Assembly (NCBI RefSeq): GCF_030272615.1
Contig: NC_081414.1
Span: 665,351,938-665,415,937 of the forward strand
Direction of reading: 5' to 3'
DNA length: 64,000 nucleotides
Origin: Cryptomeria japonica
Lineage: Eukaryota; Streptophyta; Pinopsida; Cupressales; Cupressaceae
Made by a program: the position numbers and the translations under genes. Each line of letters begins with the position of its first letter. Position 1 is the stretch's first letter. Shown here piece after piece: positions 1 to 12,700 of this stretch. The notes beneath the pieces were generated by a model. That model was not told the DNA's origin. It saw nothing but the letters and a program-made list of their open reading frames with translations, and made no database searches.

Positions 1-216
1 ATCTTCATCATCATGATCAGCTACGCCAGTACTAAATGTGTCATGGATCAATGTATTTGTACCATCATCTTCAATTGTATTTTATGGCTCATGATCGTCA
101 TCTTCCATGGGATCATTATCTTCAGCTTTGATATTCACACCTCTATGTTCCTCCACTTTGAAAACCATATTGTTCGGGTTGTGTTGATCCATATCATGTG
201 CTCTGGGGTGCTCGAC
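1..216 (-). CDS. Exon 2 (partial) of the same gene, cut by the window edge
   Basis: Seen: an AG acceptor (217-218, minus strand) after a T-rich tract starts an exon that joins exon 1 in phase 0. It reads as an acidic, Asp/His/Asn-rich stretch. One TAA interrupts it and could come from CAA by one C-to-T change. The intron is 217-318 (about 100 bp) with GT...AG ends. Inference: the gene may be a decayed copy; its main domain lies left of position 1. Confidence 0.35.
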
Positions 217-318
217 CTATATTAAATTGATAAACATAAATAAACCATGATCATGATCCCATCATCAAGTGATTTCTTATGTATATAAATTGTTAAAATG
301 ATATAATGAAAAACTTAC

Positions 319-522
319 CAATGGATGATAATCATGTCCACCTTCAATGTGACCATGCAGTCTACAATGTTTCTTAGCTGTTTTGATTAGAAGTCTTCTA
401 GTCTTTAACCCCTTACAAATTTTGCAGGAACAATAACATTTTCCATCACCTTTTCTTTTCAAGTTAGACCACAATCTAGCAATTGTTTCCTTATTTTGTT
501 GTTCGCTAATATTGTTTGACAT
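319..522 (-). CDS. Exon 1 of a zinc-cluster, transposase-associated-like protein
   Basis: Seen: the ATG at 522 opens 68 codons ending exactly at a consensus 5' splice site (GTAAGT, 318 down to 313). The peptide has a Cys-x-Cys-x2-Cys-Lys-Gly cluster followed by a His-x3-His-Gly type motif about 20 residues later. Known: similar short Cys/His clusters occur at the N-terminus of proteins linked to plant CACTA (En/Spm, tnp2-type) transposons. Inference: this is the first coding exon of such a gene, transcribed leftward and continuing in the next exon. It could instead be an unrelated small zinc-binding host protein. No transposase catalytic domain is inside the window. Confidence 0.4.
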
Positions 523-1214
523 GGTCTTTCTTCACAAGAAAAAAAATTGGGCTATAGAACTAGTTATATAGAAGTTGAAATGTTAGTTATGAAATCACGT
601 TTTAGTATCATATACCAAATTAAATTACTTGAACATAGAAATTATGCAAACTGGACCAAAACCATTTAACTCTTCTTTTTCATCTCAAAAACATATCTAG
701 TGGCTTTGTGGTGATTTAGAGTAGGTGATATGCCCATTGAGAGTCATAAAACCAAGTTAGTCATAGACCCAAGTTATAGAGAGTCATAGACACAAGTTAG
801 TCTAAAAGAAAAGTAACTATCCATTCCCATGCTTATGCATACTTACATGACTAATGCTACCCTTGTATATCCTAAACATTGGAGAGACCTTATTTGACTT
901 GCCTAATCAATGTGGTTGTTGTCCTAATATGAAATACTAAGTTCTACCTTTGCCTCTGCATCAAACTTCTCACATCATGTTTATTCACCAAAACACACTA
1001 TTCCCAATCTTCACCAAAACACACTTTTTCGCTTTCTAGGTTAGTTGTCTTAGCTTAGTTGGTTGTTGTCGAGTCTTTGCTGTTAACCTTTTGTTCATAG
1101 TTGCTTAGGACCTAGCCAAGCCTTTCTCTTTGAAATGAAGTGAGGTTTAACATTCCTTTTGCCCAGCTAAGGCATAATCCCTTCCAATTTTGTCGATCTT
1201 GTCAGTGGGTGCCC
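523..1214. other. Unassigned, no gene seen
   Basis: AT-rich upstream flank of the 1-522 gene. No reading frame, repeat or element end that I can support. A promoter for the minus-strand gene would lie here but no clear TATA box can be singled out. Confidence 0.5.
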
Positions 1215-1870
1215 AAACCCAATCACTCCCATTTCCATTTCCTCTCATTTCCACCTCCCCTAACACTCTTCACTTCCATTTACCATACATTCTAACTCAC
1301 CTACCTTCCTATCCTCTATCCTTTAACCACCTTTCATACCCCATGTCTTAACCTCCTTCACATCTTAACTTAAACCTACCCTTCCATCTTACACCCTCAC
1401 CCCCCTCCACTAACTTCCTTTCCACCTTACCCCTACCCCTATTGTATCCTAGCATCTCCCTTCCCCTCATACCCTATGTCTCACACTCCCCTCCATGATA
1501 CCTACCACTTTACCCCTTTATTCCCCTAAAACCACCTATTCTAATCCACATCCCATAAGTCTTACTTGCTTTATTTCCCTAATCTTACCTCTACCACACA
1601 CCTATTAACCTACCCTGTCCATCTTATCACCTACCCCCATCCTAGCCTACCCATATCCTATCCCTATCCTAACATACCACCCTACCCCCTTACCCCTTTT
1701 CCTTGCCCCTTATAACTCCCATTATAACCTACATCCCCTTTACCCTTTCATTACCCCCTTATACCTCCCACTCCACCTTATTCCCCAAAATATCCTAATT
1801 CCAACCCCTTCTACCACCCACATCCTAAACCTCTTTCCCCCCCACGTATCTCCTTCTTCCATCATTTATA
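1215..1870. other. G-depleted, C/T/A-rich tract 1
   Basis: Over about 650 bases the plus strand is almost free of G and consists of loosely repeated C-rich runs separated by TT, TA and CA (for example CCTACC, CCTTCC, ACCCC). It has no coding potential. The part at about 1305-1390 resembles 5567-5640 in tract 2, with shared words such as CTTAACCTCCTTCAC. The origin is unknown: a degenerate minisatellite or the body of an unclassified repeat. Confidence 0.6.
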
Positions 1871-4560
1871 TCCCTTATGTGCCTAAAGAAGAATGGGATA
1901 AAAGAATGTGCCTATTTTGTAACACTGGAGCAGTAGAGACAAAGTGACATTTTGTGATGAAATGCTCGACATATAGTGACATTTGTGCCATTGATGAAGA
2001 CATTTTAAAAATAAATAATTTAAACATGCTTTTTGAGGAAACGAAACTCAAAAAAATGATAAGTTTTCTAATTAAAATTCACTGAAGAAGAGAAGATCTT
2101 GAGAAGAGCTTACATGTTGTTTAATGCCCTGATTTTATAGGGTGTGTGCTGTTTGTGGGTCCCATGGGCTTCTTTTCCCTCATGGATGTTATTAAAGTCC
2201 ATCATCATCATCATTTCAGGTGGCATTCAGGGTATCTTTGTGTTCATGTCAACTTTTCTTCCCATTTGGGCTCCTTCATTGTGAAAATGAGTTTAACTAG
2301 TAAAAAAAAGTTGCGTGTAAACCCTTATATGCCTACTACACCACCAAATAAGCCACAAAAATGGTAATAATTTGAACTACATGAAGAATCATGCATATGA
2401 AGGGCAGTCCCAAAGATTCAACAAGTAGTCAAAGAGCAAGTTAAGAAGAGTTTTCAACCAAGATTGGAGATTGAGGTAGGAATTCAACCCAAAGCCAACA
2501 CCTTACATTGCAAAGGAAAAAGTATTTGCATTCAATTTAGATTGTTTATTGATAAATATATAATAGTTATCAATTACTTAGGAGAGATTGTAATTTATGA
2601 ATATTACATAAGGAGGGCCAAAATAAGATGTTTGTAGAGATATGATGACAACCCCCAAGGGTTAATAGTCATAGAAGCCACATAGATGTCAACCATTAGG
2701 TAGAAGACAATGAGTAGAACAATGGGAAGATGATCAAAAATAGATGGAGCAGAAAATGTTACAATCCAAATAGAAGTTTTATAGCAACCAAACATAGAGA
2801 TTAAAAGCTTATGCCTAATGGATAAGTTTGAAGTGCTACACACAACAAGGGTAGAAAGAAAAGTTTTAGAGATGAAGAAAACACATGCTTAGATGGATTT
2901 CATTGACACCAAGAAGTAGAGATTTGTTCTTGGCCTTGAATTCCTATGAATGCATGCAAACCATTGCCAATGATAAAAGATATAGGTTTGTATAAAGAAC
3001 CAATAATGGAGAATATGATATTATTAGGAACACAAGAATATAAGCATGAATCTCAGAGTAGTCACAAAATCAAAAGACAATCCAATGATAGATTTTGATA
3101 TCTCTTTTTGGCAAAGAAATTATCAAAGGGTGATAGTTGAGATTTAGAATAAATTGGAGCCAATCAAAAGAAGTTTAATATAAATGAAAAATAAATATCA
3201 ATAATACAAATCATAGCAAGTATGTCCAAGGATAACAAAGAAATTAACCACAAGCATATGGGAACAATGCCAAGTTGGTAGTTATGTAGTCCAAGATAGT
3301 TCAAGGACAAAGGCATTGGAATTTGTAAAAGTTTTTTTATCATCCAAATGGTATGAGGCTACAAGGTTTTATGACAAAAATATAACTATGTGAACAAAGA
3401 ATCATGTCAAGACATAAAGAGGTAACGAGGTATCCTTACAATCAAAGTATGACAATTACGAATATTATGAAGAGAACTCACATGAATAGATCTAGCCACC
3501 TATACAAACATTAGTCATCTTGTGACAGTCAAAGAGAGCAATAGTAATAAGTCTTCATGATGGAAGTCCATTAAAGGTGGTAGTCAACATAGTGAAAAAG
3601 CCTAATCATGTTTAGAGCAATAGGAAACCCTAAGAACAAGAAAAAATAGTCATGTGATAATGCACATGAAAACCTTAATGCCCAAGTTTAGAGAGCATAC
3701 AAGATGAATAATGATAGTCTATTTGATAAAATGTTATTGTTGCGTGAAGATGATGATCTATGGCTATTGTGAACAATGTAGGATGAAACTTCAAATTCAA
3801 AGCATAGTCAATGATATAAAATAGTGAGCATCATCTTCAAGATCTTTATGAAAAAGCAAAAAATTGATAAGGTATGCTACAAGTCTAGATTAGTTGAGAT
3901 TGGGAATGAGTTTGGTTGATCCTTTGTTCATGCCTTCTAATCCATTAGCAATATTGGGAAAGATTTTGGTATTGAGTTTGGTGTTGGTGGAAGGTTTAAG
4001 GAGGTACACTATCATCATAATTAATGTTAGAGAGTGTTGTGAAGAAGAATGGCCATGAAAGGAGTGACTATCCTAAGTGCTTGAGACTACCAAAACAAGT
4101 GAGTGTTGCAGCAGTGAATCTTCCTTTGACCTTTGGGTGGTTGGGAGGATAAAGACCCATGGTGGTATATGTTGAGTGGTTGGGAGGGTAAAGACCCACA
4201 CATCAACTATCTACTTTGACATCATAGGATGGTGTCCACCTACTCTAAAACCTTGTGGGCACTCTCTGTCTAATACTAACATATACATAAGATGTGCCTC
4301 TCATATAACCCTATGTTGGCTAGGCCCCACCATAATTAGAAGATCCTAACTACTAAAAACACTAGATTCTCCCCTAAAAGGTTGTTGAGTCATAGAAGCC
4401 CTAGCTTGATAGCCCTATAGTCTCTCATACCTAAAATATCCTTGTGTCGATGATGGTCACATGTGACTACCCTATGGCCCCTACTATGCTCTAGACCTTT
4501 GTCCCTAATATTGATACTATTGGGTTTTTCTTTGAAATCCTATAGTAAGTTTAAATTCTC
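1871..4560. other. Unassigned degenerate sequence
   Basis: No gene recognised. Short frames exist (2146-2367 on plus, 2604-2843 on minus) but lack homology that I know or coding character. The right part (from about 4100) probably belongs to the decayed gypsy element whose gag lies just to the right on the minus strand. Confidence 0.4.
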
Positions 4561-4564
4561 CTTT

Positions 4565-5145
4565 GAAGAATGGGGAGGCCTATGGACACTTTAACCCCTT
4601 GATCAAGGTTACAAACTTCTCTCATGCCTCTTGTGTCCTCTCGTGTACCTCCTTTTCCATAAGAGACTTTTCCATAGCAACCCTAAAGTCATTTGGATTG
4701 GCCATGTGTAGGAAAACTGAAATTTTGGGCTTTCCACCCCTAATGAAATAATTTACAAGTAACTTGTCTTGAATGTAATCTACAAACTACAAGAACTCCA
4801 AAAACTAACTCTCATGTTGAGCCACTATGAAACCTCATTATGTAAATTGTGAAACTCATCTATGCATCTCTATCAAAAATATTTTGAAATAGAACACACT
4901 TTTAAGCACTCCAAAATGGTATACCATTAGAGGGTTTCCAATGTGAGTTGGTGCATTTCATCCTCCCAGTACCACAAGGTGGAAGCAAGTCCTCTAAAAA
5001 ATTGCATTGCAAATTATGCCTTTAGGTTTCTCACATATAGATGCAACCCAAAGCATAAGTCCTAGATAAGTAACCAAGACCTAGCCTCAACCCCATTTGT
5101 GGATCTTAAAAATGTAGAGGATTGGAGATGAAGCAACTCTTGAAT
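4565..5145 (-). pseudogene. Decayed Ty3/gypsy gag (Retrotrans_gag-like)
   Basis: Seen: a minus-strand conceptual translation with several stops reads, in order, Glu-Ala-Arg-Ser-Trp, then a Leu/Gly...W-Tyr-Trp-Glu-Asp-Glu segment, a Thr-Leu-Glu-Thr-Leu block and a final Glu-Phe-His-Asn-Leu...Glu-Val-Ser block. Known: this spacing (aW...WW...E...W..F...F..R..EF..L..G..SV..Y...F) is typical of the Retrotrans_gag domain of Ty3/gypsy elements. Further down, to about 4565, a gag C-terminal stretch reads as Lys/Glu-rich helix. Inference: an old, inactive gypsy copy. LTRs and pol were not located. Confidence 0.55.
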
Positions 5146-5499
5146 ATAATCCTTTGGCTCATGATATGTTCTTGCTATAGTCTATATCTCTTGTATTTAT
5201 GCATGATGAGGCTAGGTAATGTGTATTGATCAATATTCTATCTCCTCTATGTGTATTTCCCAAATTCAAGGCAAACTCCTAATAAGCTCCCAAGATGCAA
5301 GTATATGCTCCTCTACTACAAGTGGATCCTCATGAGGTGTCTCTGATGTGGGTGAAAACCTATCCTATATCACACCTATAAAATTGTATAAGGCTTGTAA
5401 GATTTGAGGTCCATACTCGGGATACTCATCTTGGTGAAAAATCTCAAAGTGATATGATTCTTCTTGTCCCTCATGTGAATGTGCTACTCTTAAGCACTA
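5146..5499. other. Unassigned, flank of decayed gag
   Basis: Probably the 5' part of the same decayed gypsy element (the N-terminal gag side on the minus strand). No clear motif, no LTR end seen. Confidence 0.3.
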
Positions 5500-5890
5500 T
5501 GGCATGGATGACCATTCCTTCCATTTCCTACACCCTATTTTCTAACCCACACCTTATAACCTTTACCTCACTTCCTATCATTATTACCTTTCATATCCCC
5601 TCTCTTAACCTCCTTCACTTTCCTACATCCTATCCTAAACCTTAACCTCATACACATTTACTTTTACTTCACCTACCTAACCCCATTCCATCCTTCACAT
5701 CCTTTTATCTCCCCCCATTCACTTTCCTACCTTCCAAACCCCTAACATATCCTAACTTACTCTTTCACCATTACATCCTTCATCACTTACCTCCCTATCT
5801 TATCCTAACCCACACCTCATAACCTTATACCTCTCAGCTTCCATTTTATACCACCTTCCTATCATGGTACACTTATCCTCCCTTCCAAAA
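5500..5890. repeat. G-depleted tract 2, partly homologous to tract 1
   Basis: The same extreme lack of G on the plus strand and the same C/T/A word usage as 1215-1870. A 70-base stretch aligns by eye with 1305-1390. The two copies bracket the decayed gypsy gag. They may be pieces of one repeat split by insertion, or two copies of a dispersed repeat. Confidence 0.5.
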
Positions 5891-6570
5891 CACTGACAAA
5901 AAATGACACTCGATCACTACACAGTGGTCTCACGGTCCTGCAGCAGGGAGTTTCTATCATAGCCATATATACCATCATCCATACCCAAGGTAAGCTCCTC
6001 AGCTAGAGAATACATTCAGGCCACTTCCAACGGATGTTGGATACAAGAGTGGCACAATCTGTGGTTCTTCCCAATTTGATCATGTAGGTTTAGGTCATCC
6101 CGCTCCTTCATTAGGGTCTGCCCTAAGAGGTTATGCCTATAAAGAGGATAATTGATCATTTCATTTGATCAACCATCCAATTCAATCTTATTTATCTCTT
6201 TTTCTACCAAACAATGAATATGAGCTAGGGAAAAAAAATTATGAGGAGTAAAATTAATTATAAGAAGGATACAACTTGATCATCAACCAAGACAAATGCA
6301 ACCTCCTATGTAAAATCAAAAAATTTCATCACTACATCAAGCAAATATGACACATTGTCACAAACATAACAATTTTTTCTTCAAGAAAACATCCTGTGAA
6401 TGAATTAGTTGATTACCCTACCTTTTTTCTTCAACTAGATCTCAGTGGCACCCCAATCCAGAACCGTTTCCCTCCTTGTAATTCCCATTTTTTTTGTGAT
6501 GGCAAAGGTTGACAGGACGAAGAGGTGGGATTAATGTTTATCAAATGACTTGGTATTTTTTTTTAAAGTA
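5891..6570. other. Unassigned
   Basis: No gene, repeat or element end that I can support. Ordinary AT-rich sequence. Confidence 0.5.
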
Positions 6571-6775
6571 ATGCCCGCGGTCATCAGAATTTTGACGAAC
6601 GTGGGCACTTTTTGTCAAAAAACACAAATTTCATTGCCAATTCCTTCTTCATCAAAACCAAATGTTGAATTATCGTCGGAATTCCGACGAATGCGAGCAT
6701 TTAAAATAAATAAAATCAAATTTGGGTACAATATACCTTCTCCGTCAGAAACCTTTGTTGGAATTTTAGGCCAAA
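6571..6775. repeat. Small cluster of related palindromic words
   Basis: Seen: a perfect 18-bp palindrome TCGTCGGAATTCCGACGA at 6673-6690, with two degenerate relatives nearby (about 6582-6603 and 6740-6770), each containing a (T/C)(A/G)GAATTTT or GAATTCC core. Known: GTCGGAATTCCGAC-type words occur in subterminal repeats of some plant DNA transposons. Inference: a remnant of a short non-autonomous element; family not assigned. Confidence 0.4.
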
Positions 6776-8428
6776 TGTATTAGTGTATTGAGTTGGTTCA
6801 ACACCTACACCTAGATTGAGAAGGAAGCCGACCTTCTTTGGAGACTCAACCCCCTTGCGCAAGGTCCAACACTTCAGGTTTGTTTCCATGTTTCATGAGG
6901 TTGTTGAGTTGATAGCTCAACAAGGGTGCAAGCTTTTGTGATAACAAATTTCTCCATTCTCAGCCTTTGTTACCAAGCTTATAACCCTCAAATTTAACCC
7001 CACAAAAATGAAATGGAGTTACATGTTCTCTACAAAGAACTTTTGATTTTTTACGAAGCCCCAATTTTATCTATGTGTCGCAATGATTATGGGGCACATT
7101 CAATGTTTGACCAAAGTTTTTTAATTAGTGGACTTCAGTTCATTCCAAGGGGATTCCAAGTCTATATATCATAAATTTTTTTCATGATACCATTGAAGAC
7201 TAAATCCCCATATTAGAACTACGAGAACTGTAATTTTGGGGTATACTGTTATAATCGCAAGAAAAATTCTCTGAAAACTGAGTCAGTTGAAACCTCAATG
7301 AAGGTCATATCTGCAAAGTTGTCATGAACCATTTTCAACAGAAGGCCTCATTTCGTGAACTCTTCCATGAGATGTATAATGGCATCATGTGGATGTTTTG
7401 CCTCTTCATTCTTCTTCTCTCAAAGTGTTATCCCAATGTCAAAGGTACTGGCAATTTCTTGGTCGTCAAACTCGTCCCCAATAACATTTGCTTTAGATTT
7501 ATAGAACAAGAAGAAGGCCCAAAAATCGAATCCTCTAATCATTGCAGCACTTTGAGTTTTCTATTCTATTCCTCCGTAGGGACTATAATAGAGTTTCTAT
7601 ACACATGGAAAGTTGTTGGTTTCGTAGAATTGTTGAAGACCATTTTGTGTTATAGGGTTAGATTGTTGTCACTGTCATGCAAGATCTACATCAAAAGTTT
7701 TCTATTGTTAAGATGTAGTGTTCATAGAATATTCATCTGGTGTGTCCACTTCTGAACCTCATTCTTTCAAGGTTCTCCAAATAACTAGTTCACACAAGTG
7801 TTAGGTCAAGAGGGTAGGAGGCATATTTTTCCTATTAGGTACATTTTCTTAAAAGTTTCAAAGACATCTCAATGAATTCGTTCTATACATACCCCCCAAT
7901 CATTCCATTTCATGTGATGACTTCTATTTGAGGCATTATGTTAAATGCTTCACATAATTTTCTTATGCTTCCTTGCACACCACTATGCAATGTTATATTT
8001 TGTTAGATTTTTACACGTTATTTCAGAGAGTACACATTGGTGCATATATAGAGGATGTAGGTGAATGTCATAAAACTTTCCTTTAAGCATGCCAATTACA
8101 TTTTCTTGAAATTTTCTAGTGCCCTTTCAGATGTATTCTGTATATCTCTCAATACTCTTTTGAAAAGCTTCCTCGTTGAAGTTGTTTGGGAGGACACTGA
8201 CAAATGCCATAGGTGTGCCAATCACATTTTCTTTGAATTTTCTAAAACTTTTCCAACAAGTCCATATTATGTATTTATTACAATCATTGCAGCTCATAAA
8301 TGATGTTTCTTTGAAGCATTTTGTAAAACAGTTCATGCCCTTTGTTTATGCTTTGACATTTTTCATGCATGTCCATGAGGGCAGTCACAACTACAAAATT
8401 AGACAAAAATTCCTACAAAATATCTCAT
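6776..8428. other. Unassigned; short internal duplication at 8.1-8.25 kb
   Basis: No convincing gene. The frame at 7324-7755 (143 codons, plus) has no recognisable domain. Two related 40-bp stretches occur at about 8086-8126 and 8208-8250 (both with GCCAAT.ACATTTTCTT), suggesting an old local duplication. This sequence is the left target flank of LINE-1; it continues directly at 19935 once the element is removed. Confidence 0.4.
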
Positions 8429-8443
8429 AAAGACCCTTTATAA
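8429..8443. repeat. Left target-site duplication of LINE-1
   Basis: The 15-bp sequence AAAGACCCTTTATAA is repeated exactly at 19920-19934, right after the poly-A tail. This is the length expected for target-primed reverse transcription and fixes both ends of the LINE insertion. Confidence 0.85.
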
Positions 8444-8880
8444 TACTAAATTCTGGCTTTTTAATATTTATGGTCCTATTAGCGTGGTGGAAAAAAGGAA
8501 ATTGTGGGAGAATTTAGCTTTGATTGCTTCTCCTTTATTGGGTGCCTTTATGATTCTTGGGGGTGACTTTAATGCAATTTCTTGTCTTGAAGAGAAAGTT
8601 GGGGGGATCATTCCAAACATATCACTGATGATTTTTGTCACTTTATCAGAAATTTGAATTTAGTTGATTGTAAAACTCAAAATGGTCCTTTCACCTAGAA
8701 TAATATGAGAAAATATTTCTGTCAAATTGCTGAAAGGATGGACCGGTTTTTGGTGTCTGAAAATTGGTATAATTTCTGGTCAGGACTTTTTTTCCTCAGT
8801 GCTGCCTTTTACTAGTTCGGATCATTTCCCTATCTTATTTTCTATTTGTTGGGTGAATATTTTGTCACTAGCGTACCAAT
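8444..8880 (+). pseudogene. LINE-1 endonuclease (APE-like) fragment
   Basis: Seen: the translation contains Asn-Ile-Tyr-Gly-Pro, then Gly-Gly-Asp-Phe-Asn-Ala-Ile near 8560-8580, and Ser-Ser-Asp-His-Phe-Pro-Ile near 8815-8835. Known: these are the NxYxP, GGDFN and SDH blocks of the AP-endonuclease domain that nicks the target in L1-type LINEs. The N-terminal catalytic part is absent (5' truncation) and frame changes and stops are present. The frame resumes at about 14.83 kb after the inserted element. Confidence 0.75.
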
Positions 8881-8996
8881 GAAAATATATGATTCACTCA
8901 TAGCTATATTGAGAAATTAATCTCTCATCTCATCAAGGGGAGGTTCCCTTTGAAATCTCTTCTCTAATTAATAAGAAATTTAAATATGTGGGTTAG

Positions 8997-9720
8997 TGTT
9001 GGGCATATAACTCTCTTTTTTCAGAGTTAATGTATTCTCCCTTCACTTTGTTACAATTTCCCTATCACTTTGATACTTAAGGAAATTAACGAATTTATCC
9101 AACAAACTATATCAAGATTTTATAAACAAGAAGAACAAAGTCTTTCTCGAATATAACACCAACTAAACTAATTATCACAATGAAAAGGAACTCAACTTGC
9201 AGCTAAAAGTCTTCAAGTATAATTCCTTAATCCTAAAAACTATAAGCAATAGTAGCAATACAAAGCCTACTACTAATTAATTAACACTAGAAAATTTCTC
9301 AAATATTCAAGGAGTACAAAGTCTACTTTCATAACTCAAGAGCTCTTTAATCCGCTTAATAATACTTCCTATATCAAGAAATTCAAGAACATATATAAGT
9401 CATGAACTTAAGAACATTAACTCATATAAGCAATTCTTTTTAAACACAACACAAAGTTTGGGATCAAATAAAATTGCTTTCTTTATTTGCTTGATCAAAT
9501 TTTCACAACAAAGCTCAAACTCTTAGTTGAGGCAAAAATTTAGTAGAGTTTTGCTTAGCATAATCCAAAATAAAAATATACAATGAGGGTCCCCCTTATA
9601 TATAAGAAAATTGGAGAAAAATGTGGGCACAGTTGACTAATTCAACTGCACAGTCTCACTTGACTACAACTACAACAAAAAGAAAATATGCAGCTGCGAG
9701 AAAACTTGCAGCATCTAAAA
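8997..9720 (-). repeat. LTR-like 3' end of element E with TATA box
   Basis: Seen on the minus strand: about 150 bases past the stop codon of the long frame there is a TATA box in CTTATATATAAGGGGG (9592-9607), then an A/T-rich stretch of 600 bases ending ...GCCCAACA at 8997. Known: a TATA box followed by a transcribed R-U5 ending in CAACA is the layout of a plant LTR. Inference: U3-R-U5 of a 3' LTR. The inner edge is uncertain and there is no partner copy, so this stays tentative. Confidence 0.35.
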
Positions 9721-9759
9721 ATGCAACTACATGGAAAGGAAATGCCAAAAAGGGGCACT

Positions 9760-12700
9760 TTATTCATTTCTCTCCTCCTCATTTGATTTGTGGAATTCCT
9801 CAAATGTAGTCAGGATGGCCTCCATCTCTGCTTGGTTCAACATCTGGGTAGAATCTATGATCACATGAACACGAGAGATCATTTTTTCAGCCTCTACAAA
9901 TTTCTTTTTTTCCATCTTTTAGCATGGATGCGAGGACCTCAAAACTGACTTGGATTTCCAGTAACTTATTGAATGCATCAAGTGAGAAGTCCTGTCCAGT
10001 GCAGTGATTCATTAAGGACATAAATTCCTATGTGATGGCATCACTAGTAACGAGATTCTGATTGTCATCATATAGATAACAAGGAAGGTCAGCAATCTTG
10101 GAAGAAATGAGATCAATCTCGTCATCACCTTCCTTCCATTCTCGATCCAGTTCTGCTATCATCAACTTTATTGTCTCTTTCTTGTAAGATAGTAGTGACA
10201 AGATTTGGATATATTTTTCTCTTGAAGGAACCACTTTATTTTCAATGAGGACATCTATTCTAAAGCCCTCCATTTTGCTCCAAAGTGTTATACTTTTTTC
10301 AATATTTCCAAACTCCTGAGATAGTGAAGTTTTAACACTTTGCATCTGCCTTTGGATCACTTCAAAATCTGTCAACAACCCAACTATTGAAATTAGGAGA
10401 TGATACCCTTTTGACTTCAGCCATGCTATCCACTCATCCACCACTTGGCCCTTGGCTCCTACCTGTTCAATTTTATTGAGAGCTTCAACATCTATTGAGG
10501 ATCCTATGGGCTCAACTTCCTGAGAAGATTGGGTAACTTTCAGAAGAACATTAGTCAATTGTTCACATTTATGTTTTAATTCATTCTTCTCATCCCTCTC
10601 TTGGTCAAGTCTTCGTATCAAAGAGTTTAAAGCCATTTGAGAATCCAACTTAACACTTTCATGTGTCTCTTGCCCAAGCTCTACAATTTGCATGATGTAA
10701 TCCTTGGGTCGTATATCATCCTTATCCTTATCCGATGATGTCACCATGACTTTAGCATACTTCCTTTTAGAGGTCGGGTCTACTAACACCTGGGAAATAG
10801 TCTTCGGCTTCTTTGTTCCCTTGGGCTTTGGAGGAACCAATTGCTCAAAGTTAAACTCATTAGGCAAAATCACTTATTTCTTCCTCTTAGGTGCTACTAT
10901 CTCCATCCAAGGTGGTAATTTAGGATTGGCCGGTGGGGTAGTAACTTTTTGCTGAGTGTCACTTGGTGTTTCAAGAGCATACTGGCTTGAACTGGTAGCA
11001 ATGGCTGATATCAATGCTGAAGTATCCAGTGATATACCTATTGATGCTAACCCTTCTTTAGTTATGACCACAAAGGAGAAAGTGGAAGGTGTAGTTGAAA
11101 CAACTTGAGTAGTAACTAGAGATGGAATTTCTATTATAACTACCGTAGTAGAAATAAATTCAGTGCATACTTGAGATGGAATCTCTATTACGACCACATT
11201 AGAAGGCAAAGTCATCATTTGCTATTCTGTGAATGCTTGCTCCATAGCTTCAGGAAACTCCAATATTGAAGATTCAATAGTGGTTGAAGGAATATCATCA
11301 AGGCTGGAAAAGTTGGATAGTGCGAAGAATTGTTGAGCAGTCTCTGATTGAGTCATGTCCATACCCAAGTCCTCATCATCGAATTCCTCTTCCCCTTGAT
11401 CAGAATCATAATCGATGGAATGGATAATCACCTATGAATGAGATGGTGCCTGTGAAGTGGTTGGAACATTAACTTCACCAAGATGTGATGTTTCTTCAAC
11501 CTATGTTTCCTCTTGTTGAGGAATTTCACCTTCTTCCGTCTCTTTCTCTTTTCCAATATCTCCAACAGTCTGTTGTTCTGGCTCCTTCACGACTATTTCC
11601 TGTGCTTCTTAGGATGATTCATCTTTCTTGGACCCTTTAATTGTGAGCTTGATTTTGGGTCCTTTCCCCTTGGATTGCGTTACAGGAGGTGAGGATAATG
11701 CTTGTGAATCTGCTTTGGCCTTGGTTCTTGTTTCACCCGTAGCTGTCTTACCAGCCGAGCCATCACTATTATCGCCATCTCCAGAACTAGCAGGAAGTTG
11801 TTTCATTCTAAGATTCTTTTTAAGCAACCATGCATTGGTGTTTGCCAATATAGGAGAGATTCTTTGAGTGATAGATTTACCTTCCTTTTTTGAAAATTGC
11901 ACTGGTGGGAGTGGGGAGTCAGCAATCTTCTTTTCATAATAGATAGGGTCTATTATGTTATTAGTGTCTTCCATGGTCATTGGGATCTTTGCTAAATCAA
12001 AGTTTTCAATCTGTTCCAGGGTAAGACGACTGAAATCCATCCTTCTTATAGCTTCTTCATTTTGATAGTTTGCCCATACATCTTCAAACCTATAGACATG
12101 GGTGTAACTCCTCTCAAGTTTGTTCTTCATGCCATGAAAATCAAAATTGTTTCATGCCTTGAATCTTCTCATAGTATTCCATTGCATTTCTTCCTCCATG
12201 TTTTTTGGCTTTGGGGTTAGTTAGAACTGAGTACCTACAAATTGATTCCCGGAACTTCAACCCAGTCTTATGTGCTTGCGATTGCTTTTCATGCACATAG
12301 AATAGTTGCTGACACAACTCCATGAGAATGATCTTGTCACAAGGATACCTTGGTAGAATAAAGGGTTTACCTGAGAAACATCTGACCTAGATGTAAGTGA
12401 ATATTGGGAACTGAAGGAAAACCCATCCAAAATAAGACACCCTGTTATATGCAGCCTCTGATAATCTTTTCTTTTGCAGGCTCTTATTAAACATGCACTT
12501 CCATACATCAAAGAAGGCATCATTAACTCTTCTAAAGTGTCTACCTTGATTCTTGATCGTAAGTTGATCATAGTATTCCCAGATAGGAACTAATCTCCTA
12601 ACACCTTTAGTAGACAAACCTGGATATTGCCTCATGGAAGCGGCTGCATAAACCAAGTAGGAAGTCATGTAAAATTTCAATGTCACTTTGACTTCTTTCA

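Noticed and set aside
2146-2367. His-run frame (HHHHH).
   Set aside because: Comes from a short CATCAT repeat; no further coding evidence.
7324-7755. 143-codon plus frame as a possible gene.
   Set aside because: No domain, odd composition, no start context or splice sites; plausible by chance in AT-rich DNA.
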